Below, piece by piece: positions 12,469 through 24,252 of a DNA stretch of 64,000 bases; the first letter of the stretch is position 1; each line of letters starts with the position of its first letter. Under the pieces are notes generated by a model, which was not told the DNA's origin, searched no databases, and was given only the letters and a program-made list of their open reading frames with translations. This stretch comes from Polytrichum commune (lineage: Eukaryota > Streptophyta > Polytrichopsida > Polytrichales > Polytrichaceae), in the NCBI GenBank assembly GCA_950295325.1, contig OX485803.1, forward strand, positions 23,870,001-23,934,000. Direction: 5' to 3'. Made by a program: the position numbers and the translations under genes.

Positions 12469-15400
12469 ACCACGAAGGATGGACAAATGTCCAACTAGGT
12501 TTCTAAAGAAAAAGAACCACGTGCCCAAAAAAAATCCGCAAAATAAACATGTGACAAATAGAAAGTGGAAATGAATGTGAAAGGGTGGGGACTACAAGTG
12601 GAAAAGTTGGGCATGATGGGAGAATTAGGGGGAGGTGGCAAGTACAAAGCTAGGGTGGCGACATGACATGGGTAATAAGATAAAATAAGACAATTCAATA
12701 CAAAAACAAAAGATTTTCTTTTCTTTTTAAAAGCGCTCCATGGGTCATGGTGGTGGGTCATGGGGGGGGGGGCTTATGAACATGGGCATGGACATACATG
12801 CATATGGTGGGTCTGCATGGGCATGGCCGTATGGTTGCATGGGAGTATGGGTTGGGTCCAACCAGGATGTTAATTCATACGCACGGCTGCAAAGGGTTGG
12901 GTCAGCATGGGTCTAAGCTCGTTATAGAGAATGGATTTGCATGGTGACCTATAATGGTCTCAGTGGGAAGTGAAATATTAAGGATGATGGAATTTGCAAG
13001 GATGGATGTCCAAAGCTAAGGAGCATGGATGAAAAAAACTTGATGGATGAAAATAAAACATGTGTTGTCTATATATAGAAACATGGGATCATATAGTGAA
13101 TTAAACTATGTATATAGATTAAGGAGCTTCAACTACTATATAGTAAGACTTGAGTCTTCTAAGAGTATCTCATAGATAGTAAGGTCAAATAGGTATAAGG
13201 CTCATGGGAAGGAGAACAAGCATATGATGTTTTGTGTGTGTCTCCAAGTTGGGAGGTGAGCCTCTAGTTTGGAAATTGTGGAATTGTGAACAATTTAACG
13301 TGTTGAATATAAAGGTACATTACATGACCTTTGTGGAAGCCGACCCATTCCTAACCAATTAACCTTTAAGTGCTTATGCAAATCGAAATGGGTGACCGCC
13401 TAATATTTTGATGGGGTTGCAACCCACTAGGTGGCAATCTACTTGTATGGAAGGTATCTATCAATGTAGGGTGGTGCCCACTACCATGTGAGCCAAAATA
13501 ACATATAAAAACCTCATACTCCAAGCATGTAGGATTTTTTGTTAGGTTGGCATTGTTTGTTTTGGGAGGCGGTTCCATGTGTTACCCAAATGTAGGAGCC
13601 AATAGAGTTATCCTTTAACTCAACCGGAGTTTTAGTAGGGAGTTGGTTATTTCGCATGCATAACTTTTCCATATCTTTCATATATGAAGCCCAATTTAGG
13701 TGGGTTTTTCCCTTAGGACAAGGTGACACGTGTGCACAACCTCACTAGATGGATTTGGAAGAAAAAGAAATAAGTGCACATGTTGCTTGCTCCATGAAAA
13801 AAGGAAGTCTCCAAAAATGACCTCATGTGGCCACACATCACCAAGGCGTTGTGAACGCCTCCAGTGTGGTCATGGGCTAGGAAGATCTTGGCCGTCGATT
13901 GCAATCTCACAAATCTAAAGGCTCTTATGTTGCCCCAACTTTTGGCTTCTCTTCCCCTTGGGTAGAGCTTGACAAACTTCACATTGGATGAAATCTCCAC
14001 CTCCATCCACCCACAAATCTTGGATGGAAATTTTCAAACTAAGTCCTTCATTAAAAGGACTTGTGGATGAGATGATGCCAACAGGGGGAATCAAACTCCT
14101 ACCTCTTCCTTCCGAAAGGTAGAACCAAGGGCACTAGTCATCATCTCCAAGTCCCTTTTGATGACCAACCTTGAAATGTAATAAAACCCTCCAGGGAACT
14201 TCATTGGGAAGTTAGGGAACCTTCAAAATCCCACGTAAATGCTCTCGTATGATGGGATGAACAATCAACTCCTTCATCTTGCAAACATTGATTTTTCATC
14301 CATTGAAATTTCATCTGTCGGAATTTTTATTTGGGGAGGGGGTTGCCCGAGCAGTTTCGTAGACTATAGGACGGGGCGTTGTGAAAATATGGTTGGGATG
14401 TGGTCTACCCATGACCACACACCCTCCATTCACAGCGCCTCAGTGACATGACGTGTGGGCCCTCCAACTTTGAGGGTGACTAATGTCATCTAAATTTGCT
14501 CAAATCCCCCAACTTTTAAGGAGAAGCACATTTGTCATCCACATAACACATTATGGCAACAAAAAGTCAACTTTCTAGAAGATTTGTGGCATGATCAAAA
14601 TGGTCATGAAAAAAAAAATCATAATTTTCTCTAGTTGCTCCCCGAATGAAGGCCATGTTCATATGCCAATCTAACCTAGAAAATGTGGTTTGATTGAGTT
14701 CAAATTATCTTAGTAAGAATATATGGTAGTCTAGTCCACATCTGTATGGTTGGATTTCAAGAAAACAAAGTCCGGTTTCCTACATAATAAAAAAAAATCA
14801 ACATTGGTGCTGGAAATGCCCAAAAATGGAATGAGAAAGCTTCATTGTTTAGGGGTTAAACACTTTAGCACATTTGCGATTTAGGTAGAATCAAAGAAAA
14901 ATTCCCCATGTAGATAAATTGAAATAAGAAACAACAAATATTTTATCAAAATGTTTTTCGCAAAACCCACATTACCATGAATTTTCTAAGTGGATATTCT
15001 CTTTGACCTATACTCGCGGTATAGGCTACCCTCTGTCCAATCTCCATTTGGTTACAAAACCAAGAATGTTGATCCGCATAATCAATAATTGTGGCACCTA
15101 AATATGCTTGTAATGTAAACCTAACTATCAACTCAGCCACTGACATTTGAATAAGTTATATTTCAACCATGACATATCAACACTAATCATAAACAAATAT
15201 CGTACATTGAAAATAGGTCAGTGTAAGTTGCGAAAGTGGGGTCGTGGTCGGGAATGAGTTGGCTACCATTAAATGTGTCTTTTGGTCTTTAGTGCGGAGC
15301 CACTTCATTTGTACTTGGAAAATGGGAAGCTAGGCTGGTATGCCTAAATCGGTTCCTTGACACAACGCTTTCACGTTGTTGTACACAACTAAACCTCAAC

Positions 15401-15830
15401 CCATGTTGCTTGCATCCAATGCACATGACCCCACCTCTTTACACAAACAACACGCAATTGGTTATAAGGTATGTGGGTGTTATTGGTTCATTATTCATGT
15501 TCTCCAACTTCTACCAATCATATATACACAATGAAACTTGTGTTGCATTAGTAAATCTATGATGAAGAAGCATCAACAAACATTGGATTGAAAATCAGAC
15601 CTCCCTCTGATACAATAATGATTATCAAAAGCACATGTGTGTTGATTATTGAAATGAATATTTAGTCCCCCCCCCCCTCCCAATTGTGTCGACTACTGAG
15701 TCTAGAATGGTGGATACATTTTGAGCACACAATCCAATCTTTTGAACATATGCCTTAATGAGTTCCGTTCTTAGATCTAATGTAACCACACCCCACTCAC
15801 TTATTCCTATTAAGGTAGGTAATTGAGTAA
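12469..15830. other. No recognised gene
   Basis: Unique-looking intergenic DNA with one candidate SINE (14030-14165). Open frames of 60-97 codons here lack family features. Confidence 0.4.
14030..14165 (-). mobile_element. Second candidate SINE, different family
   Basis: On the - strand, GAGTTTGATTCCCCC (around 14094-14108) resembles a B box, followed by TGTTGGCATCATCTCATCCA. GGAGATGATGACTAGTGCCC lies about 45 bases upstream where the A-box region should be, but fits the consensus poorly. Only one copy was seen. Confidence 0.35.
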
Positions 15831-16329
15831 GGGTCACTTCACACACAAGCCAAGAGCCATGACCATGAAATTGTGAGAGCCCAAAAGAAAGTGTCCAAAG
15901 GCCATCCCAATACACCTCCAAAATCATGTAGTGTGGTCACGGATCCTCAAGTGTATTGTGAAGTCACATGTGACCGGATCCTCAATCAAATGCTATTTCA
16001 ATGAATTTGTATTCATGCGAGTCCTTACGCATGATAAAATAGAATAAATCAACGGTTATGAGTGTTCGGAGTGCCGTGGTCTCCCAATCATGTGTTAGAC
16101 CTGCCTCCAAGAGGTGGTTTTTGAAAATAGTCCAAGTGACCGTGAAACATGATCCATTCGATGCCATGTAGGAATCCATGTAGACTTCACATCCATCTTG
16201 CATTCACATGCTCCGTTGGTCCCTCAATCATAGTGTGAAGCGAACTTGGACCGGCTCCGCCTTTTCCACCAATGAGAGTGCTTGAAGTGTAATGGTCACG
16301 GGCTCTCAGTCTCATGTGTGAAGTGGCCC
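15831..16329 (+). mobile_element. T1 copy A: Tourist/PIF-Harbinger-like MITE, 499 bp
   Basis: The ends are inverted repeats: GGGTCACTTCACACA at the left and TGTGTGAAGTGGCCC at the right. The similarity runs further inwards (GAGCC..GTGACCAT against GGTCACGGGCTCTCAG). The left flank is TAA and the right flank TAT, a likely decayed 3-bp duplication. A 3-bp TWA duplication with GGGCC-type ends is the hallmark of PIF/Harbinger and Tourist elements. Short open frames inside recur in other copies and are not thought to be genes. Confidence 0.8.
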
Positions 16330-17329
16330 TATGATCCATCTCAAGGGTCACTCTTTGTATGCTTTGGGAATCATATGCGCCCAAAGATTTTTATTTATTT
16401 ATTTACTTCCCCTTGGGGGGTGGGAGAGAGGGGGGCTATACATAATACCCCTTTGAGTACAAACGTTCCAAATCTTGCAAACAAGTTTCTAAGACTAATG
16501 ATAGTAACATCAAGATAGGCCCGTGTACCTTATGTTCCATATCCAATCTTACAATGACACTTGGAACATCGTCCAATCCAATCGTGACACCTTGTGCGTA
16601 CGTCCTCTTGGTTGCTATAAGTTGTTCTCACACCAAGACGTTAGCGTATTTTCCTTTCCACCATAGCACACGTGGAGTACATCATACCACGCTCTTTGGT
16701 TTCGCAACAAACTAGTATCTTGGGATGGATTTTTTTGGTCATGTGTCATTCCAACCATGTGAACCCAATAGGCTTTGCCTTAGATGCATCAAGATTATCC
16801 ACCTATGTTCAAGGTGTTTACCTTTCAAAGATGACATTACTCTTCAATCCTTAGCAATTTGTAAATGCCCATTATGGGTCTCAAGGTGTGAGGTAGAGGG
16901 GTTTAAGCTTACTTCTTGATATGTTTAGTAGTTGGTTTTTTTAAAAGTTGACCTATCCAAAATCCTCTCATTTATAATATACATTCTTCCAATTGGAACA
17001 TTTGTAAATGTGGAATGAAATACATGGAGATTGAAGCTCATGTAAATGAGCTAGGCCGAAATTGCCATGGTATTGACAAAAGCAAGTGTGTGTGTGTGAG
17101 AGAGAGAGAATCTCAAATTTGCGCCCAAAAAAAGAAAACAAAAATTTGCCCCTGTGTTTGTGGTGCTACACTCACACACCACATCAAAACTTTTTTTTGA
17201 GGGGTTTTCAAATTGTTTGATCAAGTGGGTGGCACAAAAGGACACCAAAAACGTCAAAAACTAAAAGTAAGTCACTCCGGGAGACTTAGACATTGTCCAA
17301 CCTCACTAGGCGCCACATCTTTGCCACTT

Positions 17330-17353
17330 TCTCAATAATAATAATAATAATAA
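17330..17353 (+). repeat. (AAT)n microsatellite
   Basis: About seven AAT units directly before a C1-related end. Confidence 0.8.
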
Positions 17354-17508
17354 TGATACACTAATTTTGTATTTAGTGTCACTTACTATTTTAAGTTACA
17401 AGATGTTGAGACCTATTAATGTGAATATCATTTTCTATAAGAAAAGGTCAAAATGGTTGTTTGGATATTACAAAACATTAACATTTGTACTAGGCAAAAA
17501 GTACACAT
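17353..17508 (+). mobile_element. C1-related truncated element
   Basis: The stretch starting ATACACTAATTTTGTATTTAG and continuing GTGTCACTTACTATTTTAAG resembles the left end of the C1 elements at 6427 and 42731. It is cut off by the complete C1 element that starts at 17509. Confidence 0.45.
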
Positions 17509-17920
17509 CACTACACTAAAAAGGATATTTAGTGTTTGATTATATTCAATGTTGTTACCACACTACCCTGCTCAACACTATTTTTCAATTCCTTGACAAT
17601 AAGTGTTAGACATAAATGTGCCGCTACCTTCCCTACTGCCACCTCCCTTCTTGTGAAGCATGGATTTCATCGGGCTTACGATTTTATGAATGGCGCCCCA
17701 CCTTCCTTCTCGCTGATATCTCGTCTATGCAAGTTGACAACATTTATTTCACATCTTTATTAGCATTGAATTCAAACATGTAACTTTAACATATTACCAT
17801 AGTCGATATTTAGTGTTTGAGTTTACATTTAATGTTACTTACTTTCATAGGGTTATTGACATTCAATGTATACGTTTGTATTTAGTGTATCAAACACTAC
17901 ATATCCTTTTTAGTGTGGTG
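17509..17920 (+). mobile_element. C1: CACTA-like non-autonomous element, 412 bp
   Basis: It begins CACTACACTAAAAAGGATAT and ends ATATCCTTTTTAGTGTGGTG, an inverted repeat of about 34 bp with a few changes. CACTA at the left end is typical of En/Spm-type elements. TTTAGTG and its complement recur inside as subterminal motifs. No 3-bp duplication is clear. Confidence 0.65.
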
Positions 17921-18319
17921 AAAAAATAGAACAATATTTAGTGTAGTATGTAGTGGTAGTAATAACAATAACAATAACAATAATAATGGTGATGGATCAC
18001 TAGGCCCGTCACCATACAAGTCCCCTATAGCCCTCTCTATTCTTTGTTTGTGAGTTTGATTTTTGATTTTTTTTAAATTTGTGATATTGCGACATGGCAC
18101 AATCCAAGCATGGGGACCTTGAAGGTTGGTGACAACATGTGTAAGTGTAGCCTTTTTGTGGTACAAAATGAAGAGGTGAGACTTGTGTGATGGGCCCCCC
18201 CAAATATCTCCGATTTTTTCATGTGGCCCTAACCCTTGAGATCGAGCCAAGTGGCACCCTCGAGGGGTTGCCACATGTGTGTCCTTGCGGGGGCCTTTTT
18301 GACCCTTACCACATGTGAC

Positions 18320-18680
18320 ATAAACAACCCTTAAATGGCTACTTCTCCACACTAAGCTACCCGCTTCCATGGATATGAAACACGTGATGAGTTCGAGATG
18401 GTTAGCAAATCCGATTCAACCTTTTGGCCATTTTCCTCGTAATTTTGGAGCTCACGTCGACATCTTATGTTATATTCAAAGTGAAGATTTCCGTGCCCAT
18501 TAATTTGTCATATAGGTTCCCTTCCCCCTAATTAAATTGGTATATTGAGCATAGAGTGGTTATCATATTTTAAACATGTAGTCCAACCATTTTGAAACAA
18601 ATGTCTTTTGGGATTTGTCTTTTTGGAGGCACACATGATCACATGCCATTCAAGTACATGTGTCCTAATAAGGAAAAATA
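18320..18680 (+). repeat. R2 copy, near complete
   Basis: Landmarks in order: AAATGGCTACTTCTCC, GAGATGGTTAGCAAATCC, CATTTTCCTCGTAATTTTGG, AAAGTGAAGATTTCC, CATATAGGTTCCCTTCCC, GTTATCATATTTTAAACATG and GTAGTCCAACC. Confidence 0.6.
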
Positions 18681-18911
18681 ACCCGATGAGGGTTGTCTAC
18701 CTTAGAGCTTACTCAAGAAACTACTTGGCTGACCCACTTACCTTAGATCTTGTTTAGGCTAATGTAAACGAGCTTTTAAATGGGCACTTTTAGCTTTACA
18801 CCCACTTCTTGTAGGATACAAAACACCCAACTAGTGTGAGATGGTTGACAAATCTAAAAGTGTGGTCAAGGCATTTTTTCCTCAATATTTATTGGAGCTC
18901 ACACTCGGGGA

Positions 18912-20237
18912 GTTCACTGCGATAATATTAGAAAACAACGTGCGGGAAAATATAGGATAATTTATATTCACAAAAGAAAAAACTTAGAATTATCTTAGAG
19001 GTAATATAGGTGAGTATGTATGATAAAATTTGTATTATAAATAATATAGGCTTGATACAAATAACGCATATTTTTAAAATATTTGTAAAAATATACCGTA
19101 GGATTTAAGGATCCTAGGTTTTTTTTGAAATAGGTTGTCCTTTGTGTTCAGAGGCGGGAAGATTTTGGATGAAAAACTACGTCGATTCAGTTGGAAAATG
19201 AGGATGAAAGATTGATGAGGGCGGATGACGGATTAGGGTTTAGGAAAAATTGGGGAAGGACGTTGCTGGAGGATTAGGTTTCGAGAGTTTTTTTTCACCA
19301 TTCTGAGAGGTGGGATTTGTAGTTTAGTGTTGGCGAGAGTTTTTTCTTCGACGTTGTTGACTTTCTAAGAGGTGGGGTTTGCAGGCGGCATGTGCAGGTC
19401 ATTTTCTCTCTCTACTTTGAGTGGAGGTCAAATCTACATAACGACCACACAAGTCCAGCTTTGGAACTCGTGCTTGCATGTAAATCCCATTTCACTCCCA
19501 AGTCCTGAGTCCAGACCGTTTGCAGACAGCTCGTTGAAGGCTATGGCGATGAAGTTGGGGCACTGGGACGTAACAAATTACATATATTAAAGGTATGCAT
19601 TATTTGTTGATTATATACTAGTGTTCTTAAAACCTAGGAATTGTCTTGCAAGATGAACATGACATCTTTCATTTGCTATGAACAGTTTTGCTAGTGTTTT
19701 TAAATGCTAGAAACAATTTCTCAAGATAAATTAGAGGAGTTTTGGTTGGTCTTGTGTATGTATGCTTCAAGAAGTATGTTGTAGTATTAACTCTATACCC
19801 TTCTACATTATTGCATGGACCCTATTTTTGCTTGCTTTGTTGTTGGTGTTTTAATTGTTTTTTTTACACTCAGTACCATTGTGTTTAATTGTGCGTGTAA
19901 CTTGATTGAGGAACATGGGCTGATTTTGTTGTTTGAAATTGTTTATGAACACTCTTAATGTAAAACCTTGTTGTGCCTTGGATTTTGGTGACTTAGTACT
20001 TTGAATGCTCTTAAACCCTTTGGAGCAAAATCAAATAATTATAATGAACATACCTAGCTTAAAATTAAAGCTTCATCAAATTTAAAAGTAATTATAGGAT
20101 CATTTAAAAAACAATAAATTAGCAAATTATATAATAATACGGTACAAAAAATTAAGGATGGATAATTAAATACCCCTTGAATAAATACCCTTGTCAAGCA
20201 CGTGTATACAAATATACATGTCTAGTGAACTCCCCTT
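18912..20237 (+). mobile_element. Mutator-like element 1 (about 1.3 kb) carrying a gene-like middle
   Basis: The left end is GGGGAGTTCACT and the right end AGTGAACTCCCC. A 9-bp direct repeat GAGCTCACA flanks it (about 18897-18905 and 20240-20248), and the flanks join into a recognisable R2 repeat, so the insertion site is known. The outer 190 bp on the left (from ACGTGCGGGAAAATATAGGA to AAGGATCCTAGG) and about 150 bp on the right match the element at 29038-29873. The middle (about 19125-20040) does not match it. It is richer in G, contains a 72-codon open frame (19372-19590) ending before AAAG/GTATGC, a donor-like site, and looks like a captured 5' UTR plus exon. No transposase was seen. Confidence 0.7.
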
Positions 20238-20265
20238 GAGCTCACATGAATATCTTAAGTCTAGC

Positions 20266-20622
20266 CCAGAGGATGCACACAATATTGCCCATACCAACCC
20301 ATATGGGTGAAGGGATAGGGGATACAAGCACACATAGTTATAGGGTGTTATATTTCTTAATTGATAACGCTATTTTATGAATACTTTAGAGTTGTAACCG
20401 TACATAATGCGTGAAGGGTTATATACATGCATCATGTTTTTTGGGAAAATGAATGCCAGATGTTTCATTATGTATCAATTGTCCAACTTGAGACTATTTT
20501 TCAATTACAAGTTTGTCTGTATATCTTTTGTCGTGGATTAAAACTTTGTATGCATGGGTATTATTTTAGAGGTGTTGCACACATGCCATTTTTTTAAATT
20601 TCAACCATGTGTGCATCCCCGT
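20266..20622 (+). mobile_element. MITE with GGATGCACACA ends, inserted in an R2 copy
   Basis: The inverted ends GGATGCACACA and TGTGTGCATCC bound about 350 bp. R2 sequence stops just before it (ATGAATATCTTAAG) and resumes just after it (GTGAAGATTATTGTGC), which supports a real insertion. The superfamily is unknown because no clean duplication was seen. Confidence 0.55.
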
Positions 20623-21253
20623 GATTTGTAGTATGGGTGAAGATTATTGTGCTTATTAAATAATCATATAGGTTCCCTCAATTATGTTGATTATAGAACC
20701 TAGAACAATTAAGAAGATTTGAGCACGTGCTCCAATCTCTTTTACACATGTGTCATTTTGGTAGAGAGCACCGCTACATGAATTCTAGCATTTGTTGAGA
20801 GACGAGGGCAAAGCTCTTTACGTTCGATCCCATGACCAAGCCTTTAACAAGTATTGTGGATTTCTCTTGGTCACGGCCCATGACCAAGGGCCGTAGTTGT
20901 TAAACCCTCACACGTGTAAACACGCCCTTAGTACAAGTGTAGTTTGAGTATCAAAATCTAGGGCTGTATTAGATTTGTGTTGGGTCCTTGGAGATTATAC
21001 TTCTTTGGCGAAGCTTGTTTTGTTCATCTCCAACCTCAACCGCATATACAAAGTGGTACTTGAGGAGTTGCATCACGTGGATTATTTCGAAGGAGAATAA
21101 TGACCTTGTCTTCGGTCAAAGCCAATGGATGGTGAGAAGAGAGTGGTCGTAATGGATAATGATAGACTTGAGTGGAAGAAAAGGAAAGATGAGTCTTCGA
21201 AGGTTCTTATGGTCGCTCGACAAGATGTCCTTAACAAGTGTGGTTGTTAATTA

Positions 21254-21752
21254 GGGTCACTTCACACACGAGCCAAGAGCCGTGACCATGAAATTGTGAG
21301 AGCCCAAAAGGAAGTGTCTAAAGGCCGTCCCAACATACCTCCAAAATTATGTAGTGTGGTCACGAATCATCAAGTGTAATGTGAAGTCATATGTGACCAT
21401 GCCCTCAACCAAATGCTATTTCAATGATTTTTTATTCATGCGGGTCCTTACACATGATAAAATACAATAAACAAACGGTTGTGAGCGGTAGGAGTGCCAT
21501 GGTCTCCCGGTTTTATGTTAGGCCTACCTTCAAGAGGTGGTTTTGAAAATAATCCAAGTGACCATGAAACATTATCCATTCGATGCCATGTAGGAAATCC
21601 TTGTAGACTTTATATCCATCTTGCATTCACATACTCCGTTGGTCCCTCAAACGTAGGTTGAAGCGAACTTGGACCGGCTCCGCCTTTTCCACCATTGAGA
21701 GTGCTTGAAGTGCAATGGTCACGGGCTCTCAGTCTCGTGTGTGAAGTGGCCC
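21254..21752 (+). mobile_element. T1 copy B: Tourist/PIF-Harbinger-like MITE, 499 bp
   Basis: Same element, orientation and length as the copy at 15831-16329, and highly similar to it throughout. It is flanked on both sides by a perfect 3-bp TTA duplication (21251-21253 and 21753-21755). This copy is the clearest evidence for the superfamily call. Confidence 0.85.
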
Positions 21753-22279
21753 TTAGTGTATGAGATAGTTGAATGACAATAGGAGCATTCTTGTTTTGAT
21801 TCTAAAAAGGACAGTGCCATGGTCTCAGGTATAAATCATTTTCCTAGAGGGTCCTGATCATTGCATCTCCCTTGCGGTTGTTTTCCATTTCCTTAGCAAT
21901 TGAAGTCCTCAAATTGACAAAGAACACAAAAACACAAAAACAAACAAATAGTACCGTATTGTGTCCCATGAATGCCTAATAAATCTTTAGCTTTTAGAAA
22001 CCGATATTATGGTGGGAACGTGGATTTCTCACAAATATTTTCGGAGTTGAATTAAATTGTAGAATATGAGCCTTTGATGGTGACACGGCATCTACGTTAC
22101 ATGTCAACAAGTTTGCAAATACTTAGGGTAATTATTTATGCAAGGTCATTGTTTGAGAATTTGTATAAGTAGTGTTAGAGTCGCTTCTCACGATAAGAGT
22201 GTGTCCATGTGACCACACAAATGCTTTTTTGCTAGGTCTTAAATGGTCTTAAATAGTCTTAAATGGTTACTTTTTTTTT

Positions 22280-22360
22280 ACTCACCGACTCTTCATAAGA
22301 TATGAACATCTAATTAGCATGAGATGGTTAGCATATCCAAGTCGAGGTTGTAGTCACTTA
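22280..22360 (+). repeat. R2 fragment
   Basis: ATATGAACATCTAATTAGCA then TGAGATGGTTAGCATATCCA, AGTCGAGGTTGTAGTCACTT. Only the left third of R2 is present. Confidence 0.5.
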
Positions 22361-22734
22361 ACCTAAAACCATGGTGACATTTTAGTTTCTTGGACATGTT
22401 TCTAAACATTTGGGATGCCTTTTGGAATGGAGGCAAGTAAAAGTGGACAAGGTCCAATCCCCGTCCAATCATTATTCGTCTCAATGATAAAAGTCACCAT
22501 AATTTAGCATTCTATAAAATAAAATAATGGCATATTTGTCAGATGGAGGTCCAAAAATATAACTCGTAGCATTTACGAGCTAAAGAGTGAGCTTGGTTTA
22601 TAAGTCTATCCTTGCCATAGAATCTCTATTTGTGCTTTGAAAATCCAAAGAACAAATGTTTGACAACTTTGTTTCTTATAGGGTTATTTGTAACAACTTG
22701 GCATTGAACTCCCGGTGCGTCAGCTAAAACATGT

Positions 22735-23120
22735 GTCTAAGAGATTATGCATATAACCACTCAAGTTTTTCTAATGCTTAAATTACCATACTTAAAGAGT
22801 GGTGTTGGGCTATCAAAATTTGGCTTTGTAGCTCATCTATTTGGCCAAGCCAACCTTGCATAAGCCGATCCAAGATTTAGGGTGACGGGTCCCATGGGCA
22901 TACCCTATTTTCGGACCTACATTTCTCTCTCAATTTTTGGGATGACAATAGGAAATCCAAGGAGCTTTCCCCAACTTTCAGAATAGGCTCCAATGCATGA
23001 CGAGCTAACGAACTCTTAATAGAAAGGTCTTTCAAAGAAGAATCGAAGCCACAATCTTCTACCTCTTTGAGGGACTTTAGGGATAACTCTAATGCATAGT
23101 TGGACTCCTCAACATCCTTG
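22735..23120 (+). repeat. R7 copy, containing a 107-codon open frame on the - strand
   Basis: AATGCTTAAATTACCATACT, AAAGAGTGGTGTTGGGCTAT, CCAACCTTGCATAAGCCGAT, GATTTAGGGTGACGGGTCCC, CATGACGAGCTAACGAACTC and CTCTTTGAGGGACTTTAGGG all match the copy at 58540-58910. The - strand is open from 23200 to 22877 (FKFKDVEESNYALELSLKSL; LREKCRSENRVCPWDPSP). The translation is charged and not simple, so a transposon-coding remnant is possible, but I recognise no family. Confidence 0.5.
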
Positions 23121-23204
23121 AACTTGAACACCTTTGATTCATTTTGTCCAAAGTTTTTGTAAGGTTTGACTTGCACTAGTGCATATGGTGGATGAGGCAT
23201 CTTA

Positions 23205-23291
23205 GGGCGACTTCACACATGAGCCAAGGGCCGTGACCATGTATTGGTGAAGGCCCATGACTCTCATCCAAAGGCCATAGTGTGAAGTGAT
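23205..23291 (+). mobile_element. T1 deletion derivative, about 87 bp
   Basis: TTA is followed by GGGCGACTTCACACATGAGC and the T1 subterminal GGGCCGTGACCAT. About 70 bp later the sequence reads AGTGTGAAGTGATAA, which resembles an inverted T1 end. The whole interior of the element is missing. It is either an internal deletion product or a truncated copy. Confidence 0.55.
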
Positions 23292-23363
23292 AATGGACCA
23301 TGTTGGGGGAGCATTGCATGTTTTATTGGTGGCAAAGAAGGGCAGCTGTACCTCGCTTTTTAT

Positions 23364-23365
<2 letters not shown>

Positions 23366-23395
<30 letters not shown>

Positions 23396-23396
23396 T
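23366..23396 (+). repeat. (ATT)n microsatellite, about 10 units
   Basis: An uninterrupted ATT run. The poly-Tyr and poly-Ile open frames it creates are not genes. Confidence 0.9.
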
Positions 23397-23819
23397 CCCA
23401 TTGGTGAGGAAGGAAAGAAGAGCATGTTGGATCATCTTGATAGAAGAGGGGGGATTCTTGTTGCATTGGCTTTATATTGGTGTTTGTACATGATTGTGCA
23501 ACATTTGCTTGATATGCAAGCATTGGCACTGGGGAGTGCTATTTTGTGAGCGGTGAGTATTGGGCGATGAGCGGTGAGGAAGACCAAAGATTTGTTAATA
23601 ATCCCACTAGTATTCTATAACTGTGGTATTTTGGCATGAAGAATAATAATTTAATAATAAGAAGATTGGGGAGGATAAATAACACGAATGCTAGATCATG
23701 AGCAATGAACAAAAAGTAAAGAATAAAATGTATATGTTCAATCCAATTGATTCGAGAACAATTGGATTAGCTTTTGCGAGACACTTGCCATTGAGGAAAA
23801 AACAATCATCAAATAATTC

Positions 23820-24252
23820 CATCAAAAGAATTGTCTACTACAAACACACATACTAGCAAGTTCCAAAAACTTGGAAATGTGGGCAACTGAGAGAGACAAC
23901 CCTTTGTCTTGTTTTTGATTAATATGTTTTGGAAAAGTTACTATTGGAGGAAAAATATTAGAATAATCATCGCAACCACTAACAATTGTTTGATTATCAC
24001 GGTCTACTGGCATTTGTGTAAGGCCTATTTCTTGGAAGTGGACTTGATACAAATTTCAGCAGACCGTGAAACCTTATCCATAGTTTATCATGTAAAACCT
24101 CGTGTAAACTTTTCATCCATGAAATTTTCTTTGGACCTTTAGGCTTCCACCTTCTAATATGAAGTGGACCTCATCAATCTCCGCCTTTCGACCAATGAGA
24201 GCTCTTGGATTGCAACGTTTACGGGCCTTCAATCTCGTGTGTGATGTGGCCC
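23820..24252 (+). mobile_element. T1 copy, strongly diverged, left end missing
   Basis: From about 23960 the order of motifs follows copy A: a stretch like AATCATCGCAACCACTAACA, then CACGGTCTAC, TAAGGCC..CTTGGAAGTGG, ACCGTGAAACCTTATCCAT and TCCGCCTTTCGACCAATGAGAG. It ends with TCTCGTGTGTGATGTGGCCC at 24252. The left end is not recognisable and about a third of positions differ, so it is an old copy. Confidence 0.6.

Larger units (their letters stand above)
18785..20760 (+). repeat. R2 copy split by two nested insertions
   Basis: R2 pieces lie at about 18785-18911 (GTGTGAGATGGTTGACAAAT), 20238-20265 (GAGCTCACATGAATATCTTA) and 20623-20760 (TGAAGATTATTGTGCTTATT; ATATAGGTTCCCTCAATTAT). A Mutator-like element (18912-20237) and a MITE (20266-20622) separate them. 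Confidence 0.55.

Noticed and set aside
13380-13580. 70-codon open frame on the - strand and neighbours
   Set aside because: Short, no conserved motifs, and stop-free only over the expected chance length.
16187-16384. Recurring open frame reading RATSHMRLRARD (also at 24113 and 37710)
   Set aside because: It recurs because it lies in the right end of T1 copies. Length and frame are not kept between copies, and it reads through the inverted end itself.
17897-18370. 157-codon open frame on the - strand
   Set aside because: It crosses the end of a C1 element, an AAC/AAT microsatellite (giving poly-Leu) and the start of an R2 copy, so it is a chance fusion of repeats.
23287-23529. Open frames with poly-Tyr or poly-Ile
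   Set aside because: They are translations of an (ATT)n microsatellite.
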